Below are positions 52,070 to 63,430 of a stretch of 64,000 nucleotides of DNA, one piece after another. The first letter of the stretch is position 1; every line of letters starts with the position of its first letter. The position numbers and the translations under genes are program-made. The notes below the pieces were generated by a model. The model was not told the DNA's origin, did not search any database, and saw only the letters and a list, made by a program, of their open reading frames with translations. The DNA is from Sisyra terminalis (Eukaryota; Arthropoda; Insecta; Neuroptera; Sisyridae): NCBI GenBank assembly GCA_958496175.1, contig OY292279.1, positions 496,001-560,000 of the forward strand. Reading direction: 5' to 3'.

Positions 52070-54487
52070 TTGCGGTTATTTTTGCGGATATCATTGCGGT
52101 TATTTTTGCGGATATCATTGCGGTTATTTTGCGGTGATATTTGCGGTTATTTTTGCGGATATTATTGCGGTTATTTTTGCGGTTATTTTGCTGTAATATT
52201 TGCGGTTAATTTTGCGGATATCATTGCGGTTATTTTTGCGGATATTATTGCGGCTATTTTTGCGGATATCATTGCGGTTAAATTGCGGTAATATTTGCGG
52301 TTATTTTTGCGGATATCATTGCGGTTATTTTTGCGGATATTATTGCGGTTATTTTTGCGGTTATTTTTGCGGATATTATTGCGGTTATTTTGCTGTAATA
52401 TTTGCGGTTATTTTTGCGGATATTATTGCGGTTATTTTTGCGGATATCATTGCGGTTATTTTGCGGTGATATTTGCGGTTATTTTTGCGGATATCATTGC
52501 GGTTATTTTGCGGTGATATTTGCGGTAATTTTTGCGGATATCAATGCGGTTATTTTTGCGGATATCATTGCGGTTATTTTGCGGTGATATTTGCGGTTAT
52601 TTTTGCGGATATCATTGCGGTTATTTTTGCGGATATCATTGCGGTTATTTTGCGGTGATATTTGCGGTTATTTTTGCGGATATTATTGCGGTTATTTTTG
52701 CGGTTATTTTGCTGTAATATTTGCGGTTAATTTTGCGGATATCATTGCGGTTATTTTTGCGGATATTATTGCGGCTATTTTTGCGGATATCATTGCGGTT
52801 AAATTGCGGTAATATTTGCGGTTATTTTTGCGGATATCATTGCGGTTATTTTTGCGGATATTATTGCGGTTATTTTTGCGGATATTATTGCGGTTATTTT
52901 TGCGGATATCATTGCGGTTATTTTGCGGTGATATTTGTGGTTATTTTTGCGGATATCATTGCGGTTATTTTGCGGCAATATTTGCGGTTATTTTTGCGGA
53001 TATTATGGCGGTTATTTTGCTGTAATATTTGCGGTTATTTTTGCGGATATCATTGCGGTTATTTTGCGGTGATATTTGCGGTTATTTTTGCGGATATCAT
53101 TACGGTTATTTTGTGGTGATATTTGCGGTTATTTTTGAGGATATCATTGCGGTTATTTAGCGGTGATATTTGCGGTTATTTTTGCGGATATCATTGCGGT
53201 TATTTTGCGGTAATATTTGCGGTTATTTTTGCGGATATCATTGCGGTTATTTTTGCGGATATTATTGCGGTTATTTTTGCGGATATCATTGCGGTTATTT
53301 TGCTGTAATATTTGCGGTTAATTTTGCGGATATCATTGCGGTTATTTTGCGGTAATATTTGCGGTTATTTTTGCGGATATCATTGCGGTTATTTTTGCGG
53401 ATATCATTGCGGTTATTTTGCGGTGATATTTGCGGTTATTTTTGCGGATATCATTGCGGTTATTTTGCGGTAATATTTGCGGTTATTTTTGCGGATATCA
53501 TTGCGGTTATTTTTGCGGATATTATTGCGGTTATTTTTGCGGATATCATTGCGGTTATTTTTGCGGATATCATTGCGGTTATTTTGCGGTGATATTTGCG
53601 GTTATTTTTGCGGATATTATTGCGGTTATTTTTGCGGTTATTTTGCTGTAATATTTGCGGTTAATTTTGCGGATATCATTGCGGTTATTTTTGCGGATAT
53701 TATTGCGGCTATTTTTGCGGATATCATTGCGGTTAAATTGCGGTAATATTTGCGGTTATTTTTGCGGATATCATTGCGGTTATTTTTGCGGATATTATTG
53801 CGGTTATTTTTGCGGATATTATTGCGGTTATTTTTGCGGATATCATTGCGGTTATTTTGCGGTGATATTTGTGGTTATTTTTGCGGATATCATTGCGGTT
53901 ATTTTGCGGCAATATTTGCGGTTATTTTTGCGGATATTATGGCGGTTATTTTGCTGTAATATTTGCGGTTATTTTTGCGGATATCATTGCGGTTATTTTG
54001 CGGTGATATTTGCGGTTATTTTTGCGGATATCATTACGGTTATTTTGTGGTGATATTTGCGGTTATTTTTGAGGATATCATTGCGGTTATTTAGCGGTGA
54101 TATTTGCGGTTATTTTTGCGGATATCATTGCGGTTATTTTGCGGTAATATTTGCGGTTATTTTTGCGGATATCATTGCGGTTATTTTTGCGGATATTATT
54201 GCGGTTATTTTTGCGGATATCATTGCGGTTATTTTGCTGTAATATTTGCGGTTAATTTTGCGGATATCATTGCGGTTATTTTGCGGTAATATTTGCGGTT
54301 ATTTTTGCGGATATCATTGCGGTTATTTTTGCGGATATCATTGCGGTTATTTTGCGGTGATATTTGCGGTTATTTTTGCGGATATCATTGCGGTTATTTT
54401 GCGGTAATATTTGCGGTTATTTTTGCGGATATCATTGCGGTTATTTTTGCGGATATTATTGCGGTTATTTTTGCGGATATCATTGCG
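52070..54487 (+). repeat. Nested 521 bp and 934 bp tandem duplications
   Basis: 52,070-52,370 recurs at 52,591 (offset 521), and about 52,620-53,553 recurs at 53,554-54,487 (offset 934). Shared rare markers are the GCGGCTATTTTT A, the GTTAAATTGCGG junction (near 52,278, 52,799 and 53,733), a GCGGCAATATTT closure and a GAGGATATC B (near 53,139 and 54,070). The 934 bp pair looks identical by eye. Boundaries are approximate. Confidence 0.8.
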
Positions 54488-57400
54488 GTTATTTTTGCGG
54501 ATATCATTGCGGTTATTTTGCGGTGATATTTGCGGTTATTTTTGCGGATATCATTGCGGTTATTTTGCGGTAATATTTGCGGTTATTTTTGCGGATATTA
54601 TTGCGGTTATTTTTGCGGATATCATTGCGGTTATTTTTGCGGATATTATTGCGGTTATTTTTGTGGATATCATTGCGGTTATTTTTGCGGATATCATTGC
54701 GGTTATTTTGCGGGAATATTTGCGGTTATTTTTGCGGATATCATTGCGGTTATTTTTGCGGATATCATTGCGGTTATTTTGCGGTGATATTTGCGGTTAT
54801 TTTTGCGGATATCATTGCGGTTATTTTGCGGTAATATTTGCGGTTATTTTTGCGGATATCATTGCGGTTATTTTTGCGGATATTATTGCGGTTATTTTTG
54901 CGGATATCATTGCGGTTATTTTTGCGGATATCATTGCGGTTATTTTGCGGTGATATTTGCGGTTATTTTTGCGGATATCATTGCGGTTATTTTTGCGGAT
55001 ATCATTGCGGTTATTTTTGCGGATATTATTGCGGTTATTTTTGCGGATATTATTGCGGTTATTTTTGCGGATATCATTGCGGTTATTTTGCGGTGATATT
55101 TGCGGTTATTTTTGCGGATATCTTTGCGGTTTTTTTGCGGTGATATTTGCGGTTATTTTTGCGGATATTATTGCGGTTATTTTTGCGGATATCATTGCGG
55201 TTATTTTTGCGGATATCATTGCGGTTATTTTGCGGTGATATTTGCGGTTATTTTTGCGGATATCATTGCGGTTATTTTGTGGTGATATTTGCGGTTATTT
55301 TTGCGGATATCATTGCGGTTATTTTGCGGTAATATTTGCGGTTATTTTTGCGGATAATATTGCGGTTATTTTTGCGGATATCATTGCGGTTATTTTGCGG
55401 TGATATTTGCGGTTATTTTTGCGGATATCATTGCGGTTATTTTGCGGTAATATTTGCGGTTATTTTGGCGGATATCATTGCGGTTATTTTGCGGTGATAT
55501 TTGCGGTTATTTTTGCGGATATCATTGCGGTGATATTTGCGGTTATTTTTGCGGATATTATTGCGGTTATTTTGCTGTAATATTTGCGGTTATTTTGCGG
55601 ATATTATTGCGGTTATTTTTGCGGATATCATTGCGGTTATTTTGCGGTGATATTTGCGGTTATTTTGGCGGATATCATTGCGGTTATTTTGCGGTGATAT
55701 TTGCGGTTATTTTTGCGGATATCATTGTGGTTATTTTTGCGGATATCATTGCGGTTATTTTGCGGTAATATTTGCGGTTATTTTTGCGGATATTATTGCG
55801 GTTATTTTTGCGGATATCATTGCGGTTATTTTGCGGTGATATTTGCGGTTATTTTTGCGGATATCATTGCGGTTATTTTTGCGGATATTATTGCGGTTAA
55901 TTTTGCGGATATTATTGCGGTTATTTTTGCGGATATCATTGCGGTTATTTTGCGGTGATATTTGCGGTAATTTTTGCGGATATCAATGCGGTTATTTTTG
56001 CGGATATCATTGCGGTTATTTTGCGGTGATATTTGCGGTTATTTTTGCGGATATCATTGCGGTTATTTTTGCGGATATCATTGCGGTTATTTTGCGGTGA
56101 TATTTGCGGTTATTTTTGCGGATATTATTGCGGTTATTTTTGCGGTTATTTTGCTGTAATATTTGAGGTTTATTTTGCGGATATCATTGCGGTTATTTTT
56201 GCGGATATTATTGCGGCTATTTTTGCGGATATCATTGCGGTTATTTTGCGGTAATATTTGCGGTTATTTTTGCGAATATCATTGCGGTTATTTTTGCGGA
56301 TATTATTGCGGTTATTTTTGCGGATATTATTGCGGTTATTTTTGCGGATATCATTGCGGTTATTTTGCGGTGATATTTGTGGTTATTTTTGCGGATATCA
56401 TTGCGGTTATTTTGCGGCAATATTTGCGGTTATTTTTGCGGATATTATGGCGGTTATTTTGCTGTAATATTTGCGGTTATTTTTGCGGATATCATTGCGG
56501 TTATTTTGCGGTGATATTTGCGGTTATTTTTGCGGATATCGTTGCGGTTATTTTGTGGTGATATTTGCGGTTATTTTTGCGGATATCATTGCGGTTATTT
56601 TGCGGTAATATTTGCGGTTATTTTTGCGGATATTATTGCGGTTATTTTTGCGGATATCATTGCGGTTATTTAGCGGTGATATTTGCGGTTAATTTTGCGG
56701 ATATCATTGCGGTTATTTTGCGGTAATATTTGCGGTTATTTTTGCGGATATCATTGCGGTTATTTTTGCGGATATTATTGCGGTTATTTTTGCGGATATC
56801 ATTGCGGTTATTTTGCTGTAATATTTGCGGTTAATTTTGCGGATATCATTGCGGTTATTTTGCGGTAATATTTGCGGTTATTTTTGCGGATATCATTGCG
56901 GTTATTTTTGCGGATATCATTGCGGTTATTTTGCGGTGATATTTGCGGTTATTTTTGCGGATATCATTGCGGTTATTTTGCGGTAATATTTGCGGTTATT
57001 TTTGCGGATATCATTGCGGTTATTTTTGCGGATATTATTGCGGTTATTTTTGCGGATATCATTGCGGTTATTTTTGCGGATATCATTGCGGTTATTTTGC
57101 GGTGATATTTGCGGTTATTTTTGCGGATATCATTGCGGTTATTTTGCGGTAATATTTGCGGTTATTTTTGCGGATATTATTGCGGTTATTTTTGCGGATA
57201 TCATTGCGGTTATTTTTGCGGATATTATTGCGGTTATTTTTGTGGATATCATTGCGGTTATTTTTGCGGATATCATTGCGGTTATTTTGCGGTAATATTT
57301 GCGGTTATTTTTGCGGATATCATTGCGGTTATTTTTGCGGATATCATTGCGGTTATTTTGCGGTGATATTTGCGGTTATTTTTGCGGATAAAATTGCGGT

Positions 57401-57610
57401 TATTTTGCGGTAATATTTGCGGTTATTTTTGCGGATATCATTGCGGTTATTTTTGCGGATATTATTGCGGTTATTTTTGCGGATATCATTGCGGTTATTT
57501 TGCGGTGATATTTGCGGTTATTTTGGCGGATATCATTGCGGTAATTTTGCGGTAATATTTGCGGTTATTTTTGCGGATATCATTGCGGTTATTTTTGCGG
57601 ATATTATTGC
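54293..57610 (+). repeat. Gamma HOR, copy 2
   Basis: Matches gamma copy 1 (21,853-25,170) at offset 32,440, with a 47 bp shorter stretch in the middle (offset 32,393 from about 55,100 to 56,260). It carries the GGGAATATTT closure near 54,713, the CTTT/T7 marker near 55,123, the GATAATATT B near 55,358 and the GGATAAAATT B near 57,390. Confidence 0.85.
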
Positions 57611-58350
57611 GGTTATTTTTGCGGATATCATTGCGGTTATTTTGCGGTAATAATTGCGGTTATTTTTGCGGATATTATTGCGGTTATTTTTGCGGATATC
57701 ATTGCGGTTATTTTTGCGGATATTATTGCGGTTATTTTTGCGGATATTATTGCGGTTATTTTTGCGGATATCATTGCGGTTATTTTGCGGTGATATTTGC
57801 GGTTATTTTTGCGGATATCTTTGCGGTTTTTTTGCGGTGATATTTGCGGTTATTTTTGCGGATATTATTGCGGTTATTTTTGCGGATATCATTGCGGTTA
57901 TTTTTGCGGATATCATTGCGGTTATTTTGCGGTGATATTTGCGGTTATTTTTGCGGATATCATTGCGGTTATTTTGTGGTGATATTTGCGGTTATTTTTG
58001 CGGATATCATTGCGGTTATTTTGCGGTAATATTTGCGGTTATTTTTGCGGATAATATTGCGGTTATTTTTGCGGATATCATTGCGGTTATTTTGCGGTGA
58101 TATTTGCGGTTATTTTTGCGGATATCATTGCGGTTATTTTGCGGTAATATTTGCGGTTATTTTGGCGGATATCATTGCGGTTATTTTGCGGTGATATTTG
58201 CGGTTATTTTTGCGGATATCATTGCGGTGATATTTGCGGTTATTTTTGCGGATATTATTGCGGTTATTTTGCTGTAATATTTGCGGTTATTTTGCGGATA
58301 TTATTGCGGTTATTTTTGCGGATATCATTGCGGTTATTTTGCGGTGATAT
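57611..58350 (+). repeat. Gamma copy 2 tail (second 2.7 kb period)
   Basis: 57,654-58,340 repeats the order of 54,957-55,640 at offset 2,697 and of 61,107-61,790 at offset 3,453. Markers are TAATAATT near 57,650, CTTT/T7 near 57,825, GTGG near 57,976 and GATAATATT near 58,050. Confidence 0.8.
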
Positions 58351-60395
58351 TTGCGGTTATTTTTGCGGATATCATTGCGGTTATTTTGCGGTAATATTTG
58401 CGGTTATTTTTGCGGATATCGTTGCGGTTATTTTGCGGTGATATTTGCGGTTATTTTTGCGGATATTATTGCGGTTATTTTTGCGGATATCATTGCGGTT
58501 TTTTTTGCGGTGATATTTGCGGTTATTTTTGCGGATATCATTGCGGTTATTTTTGCGGATATTATTGCGGTTATTTTTGCGGATATTATTGCGGTTATTT
58601 TTGCGGATATCATTGCGGTTATTTTGCGGTGATATTTGCGGTTATTTTTGCGGATATCATTGCGGTTATTTTGCGGTGATATTTGCGGTTATTTTGCGGT
58701 AATATTTGCGGTTATTTTTGCGGATATTATTGCGGTTATTTTGCTGTAATATTTGCGGTTAATTTTGCGGATATCATTGCGGTTATTTTTGCGGATATTA
58801 TTGCGGTTATTTTTGCGGATATCATTGCGGTTATTTTGCGGTAATATTTGCGGTTATTTTTGCGGATATCATTGCGGTTATTTTTGCGGATATTATTGCG
58901 GTTATTTCTGCGGATATCATTGCGGTTATTTTTGCGGATATCATTGCGGTTATTTTGCGGTGATATTTGCGGTTATTTTTGCGGATATCATTGCGGTTAT
59001 TTTGCGGTAATATTTTCGGTTATTTTTGCGGATATTATTGCGGTTATTTTGCTGTAATATTTGCGGTTATTTTTGCGGATATCATTGCGGTTATTTTGCG
59101 GTGATATTTGCTGTTATTTTTGCGGATATCATTGCGGTTATTTTGTGGTGATATTTGCGGTTATTTTTGCGGATATCATTGCGGTTATTTTGCGGTAATA
59201 TTTGCGGTTATTTTTGCGGATAATATTGCGGTTATTTTTGCGGATATCATTGCGGTTATTTTGCGGTGATATTTGCGGTTATTTTTGCGGATATCATTGC
59301 GGTTATTTTGCGGTAATATTTGCGGTTATTTTGGCGGATATCATTGCGGTTATTTTGCGGTGATATTTGCGGTTATTTTTGCGGATATCATTGCGGTGAT
59401 ATTTGCGGTTATTTTTGCGGATATTATTGCGGTTATTTTGCTGTAATATTTGCGGTTATTTTTGCGGATATTATTGCGGTTATTTTTGCGGATATCATTG
59501 CGGTTATTTTGCGGTGATATTTGCGGTTATTTTTGCGGATATCATTGCGGTTATTTTGCGGTGATATTTGCGGTAATTTTTGCGGATATCAATGCGGTTA
59601 TTTTTGCGGATATCATTGCGGTTATTTTGCGGTGATATTTGCGGTTATTTTTGCGGATATCATTGCGGTTATTTTTGCGGATATCATTGCGGTTATTTTG
59701 CGGTGATATTTGCGGTTATTTTTGCGGATATTATTGCGGTTATTTTTGCGGTTATTTTGCTGTAATATTTGCGGTTAATTTTGCGGATATCATTGCGGTT
59801 ATTTTTGCGGATATTATTGCGGCTATTTTTGCGGATATCATTGCGGTTATTTTGCGGTAATATTTGCGGTTATTTTTGCGGATATCATTGCGGTTATTTT
59901 TGCGGATATTATTGCGGTTATTTTTGCGGATATTATTGCGGTTATTTTTGCGGATATCATTGCGGTTATTTTGCGGTGATATTTGTGGTTATTTTTGCGG
60001 ATATCATTGCGGTTATTTTGCGGCAATATTTGCGGTTATTTTTGCGGATATTATGGCGGTTATTTTGCTGTAATATTTGCGGTTATTTTTGCGGATATCA
60101 TTGCGGTTATTTTGCGGTGATATTTGCGGTTATTTTTGCGGATATCATTGCGGTTATTTTGTGGTGATATTTGCGGTTATTTTTGAGGATATCATTGCGG
60201 TTATTTAGCGGTGATATTTGCGGTTATTTTTGCGGATATTATTGCGGTTATTTTGCGGTAATATTTGCGGTTATTTTTGCGGATATCATTGCGGTTATTT
60301 TTGCGGATATTATTGCGGTTATTTTTGCGGATATCATTGCGGTTATTTTGCTGTAATATTTGCGGTTAATTTTGCGGATATCATTGCGGTAATAT
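58351..60395 (+). repeat. Second copy of the 50.3-53.4 kb segment
   Basis: Matches 50,310-53,359 at offsets 8,041, then 7,663, then 7,048 and 7,037, so it is a shortened copy of an about 8 kb unit. The last step of 11 bp is loss of exactly one A' subunit near 60,380, where B runs directly into C. The first 700 bp are alpha-like, the rest gamma-type. Confidence 0.8.
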
Positions 60396-63300
60396 TTGCG
60401 GTTATTTTTGCGGATATCATTGCGGTTATTTTTGCGGATATCATTGCGGTTATTTTGCGGTGATATTTGCGGTTATTTTTGCGGATATCATTGCGGTTAT
60501 TTTGCGGTAATATTTGCGGTTATTTTTGCGGATATCATTGCGGTTATTTTTGCGGATATTATTGCGGTTATTTTTGCGGATATCATTGCGGTTATTTTTG
60601 CGGATATCATTGCGGTTATTTTGCGGTGATATTTGCGGTTATTTTTGCGGATATCATTGCGGTTATTTTGCGGTAATATTTGCGGTTATTTTTGCGGATA
60701 TTATTGCGGTTATTTTTGCGGATATCATTGCGGTTATTTTTGCGGATATTATTGCGGTTATTTTTGTGGATATCATTGCGGTTATTTTTGCGGATATCAT
60801 TGCGGTTATTTTGCGGGAATATTTGCGGTTATTTTTGCGGATATCATTGCGGTTATTTTTGCGGATATCATTGCGGTTATTTTGCGGTGATATTTGCGGT
60901 TATTTTTGCGGATATCATTGCGGTTATTTTGCGGTAATATTTGCGGTTATTTTTGCGGATATCATTGCGGTTATTTTTGCGGATATTATTGCGGTTATTT
61001 TTGCGGATATCATTGCGGTTATTTTTGCGGATATCATTGCGGTTATTTTGCGGTGATATTTGCGGTTATTTTTGCGGATATCATTGCGGTTATTTTGCGG
61101 TAATAATTGCGGTTATTTTTGCGGATATTATTGCGGTTATTTTTGCGGATATCATTGCGGTTATTTTTGCGGATATTATTGCGGTTATTTTTGCGGATAT
61201 TATTGCGGTTATTTTTGCGGATATCATTGCGGTTATTTTGCGGTGATATTTGCGGTTATTTTTGCGGATATCTTTGCGGTTTTTTTGCGGTGATATTTGC
61301 GGTTATTTTTGCGGATATTATTGCGGTTATTTTTGCGGATATCATTGCGGTTATTTTTGCGGATATCATTGCGGTTATTTTGCGGTGATATTTGCGGTTA
61401 TTTTTGCGGATATCATTGCGGTTATTTTGTGGTGATATTTGCGGTTATTTTTGCGGATATCATTGCGGTTATTTTGCGGTAATATTTGCGGTTATTTTTG
61501 CGGATAATATTGCGGTTATTTTTGCGGATATCATTGCGGTTATTTTGCGGTGATATTTGCGGTTATTTTTGCGGATATCATTGCGGTTATTTTGCGGTAA
61601 TATTTGCGGTTATTTTGGCGGATATCATTGCGGTTATTTTGCGGTGATATTTGCGGTTATTTTTGCGGATATCATTGCGGTGATATTTGCGGTTATTTTT
61701 GCGGATATTATTGCGGTTATTTTGCTGTAATATTTGCGGTTATTTTGCGGATATTATTGCGGTTATTTTTGCGGATATCATTGCGGTTATTTTGCGGTGA
61801 TATTTGCGGTTATTTTGGCGGATATCATTGCGGTTATTTTGCGGTGATATTTGCGGTTATTTTTGCGGATATCATTGCGGTTATTTTTGCGGATATCATT
61901 GCGGTTATTTTGCGGTAATATTTGCGGTTATTTTTGCGGATATTATTGCGGTTATTTTTGCGGATATCATTGCGGTTATTTTGCGGTGATATTTGCGGTT
62001 ATTTTTGCGGATATCATTGCGGTTATTTTTGCGGATATTATTGCGGTTAATTTTGCGGATATTATTGCGGTTATTTTTGCGGATATCATTGCGGTTATTT
62101 TGCGGTGATATTTGCGGTAATTTTTGCGGATATCAATGCGGTTATTTTTGCGGATATCATTGCGGTTATTTTGCGGTGATATTTGCGGTTATTTTTGCGG
62201 ATATCATTGCGGTTATTTTTGCGGATATCATTGCGGTTATTTTGCGGTGATATTTGCGGTTATTTTTGCGGATATTATTGCGGTTATTTTTGCGGTTATT
62301 TTGCTGTAATATTTGCGGTTTATTTTGCGGATATCATTGCGGTTATTTTTGCGGATATTATTGCGGCTATTTTTGCGGATATCATTGCGGTTATTTTGCG
62401 GTAATATTTGCGGTTATTTTTGCGAATATCATTGCGGTTATTTTTGCGGATATTATTGCGGTTATTTTTGCGGATATTATTGCGGTTATTTTTGCGGATA
62501 TCATTGCGGTTATTTTGCGGTGATATTTGTGGTTATTTTTGCGGATATCATTGCGGTTATTTTGCGGCAATATTTGCGGTTATTTTTGCGGATATTATGG
62601 CGGTTATTTTGCTGTAATATTTGCGGTTATTTTTGCGGATATCATTGCGGTTATTTTGCGGTGATATTTGCGGTTATTTTTGCGGATATCGTTGCGGTTA
62701 TTTTGTGGTGATATTTGCGGTTATTTTTGCGGATATCATTGCGGTTATTTTGCGGTAATATTTGCGGTTATTTTTGCGGATATTATTGCGGTTATTTTTG
62801 CGGATATCATTGCGGTTATTTAGCGGTGATATTTGCGGTTAATTTTGCGGATATCATTGCGGTTATTTTGCGGTAATATTTGCGGTTATTTTTGCGGATA
62901 TCATTGCGGTTATTTTTGCGGATATTATTGCGGTTATTTTTGCGGATATCATTGCGGTTATTTTGCTGTAATATTTGCGGTTAATTTTGCGGATATCATT
63001 GCGGTTATTTTGCGGTAATATTTGCGGTTATTTTTGCGGATATCATTGCGGTTATTTTTGCGGATATCATTGCGGTTATTTTGCGGTGATATTTGCGGTT
63101 ATTTTTGCGGATATCATTGCGGTTATTTTGCGGTAATATTTGCGGTTATTTTTGCGGATATCATTGCGGTTATTTTTGCGGATATTATTGCGGTTATTTT
63201 TGCGGATATCATTGCGGTTATTTTTGCGGATATCATTGCGGTTATTTTGCGGTGATATTTGCGGTTATTTTTGCGGATATCATTGCGGTTATTTTGCGGT

Positions 63301-63430
63301 AATATTTGCGGTTATTTTTGCGGATATTATTGCGGTTATTTTTGCGGATATCATTGCGGTTATTTTTGCGGATATTATTGCGGTTATTTTTGTGGATATC
63401 ATTGCGGTTATTTTTGCGGATATCATTGCG
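60396..63430 (+). repeat. Gamma HOR, copy 3
   Basis: Matches gamma copy 1 at offsets 38,543 and 38,590 and gamma copy 2 at 6,103 and 6,150. All principal gamma markers recur, including GGGAATATTT near 60,816, CTTT/T7 near 61,275, GATAATATT near 61,508 and GTTTATTTTGCGG near 62,320. Alignment stops near 63,430, where delta-type sequence begins. Confidence 0.85.

Noticed and set aside
662..58613. A few minus-strand open frames of 61-84 codons (for example 662-916, 2274-2459, 9106-9291, 50387-50572)
   Set aside because: They appear where A-subunit variants such as GCGGTTTTTTTT or other changes remove the reverse-strand TAA. The product is a repeat of ISAKITA- or RKNNRN-type words with no domain.
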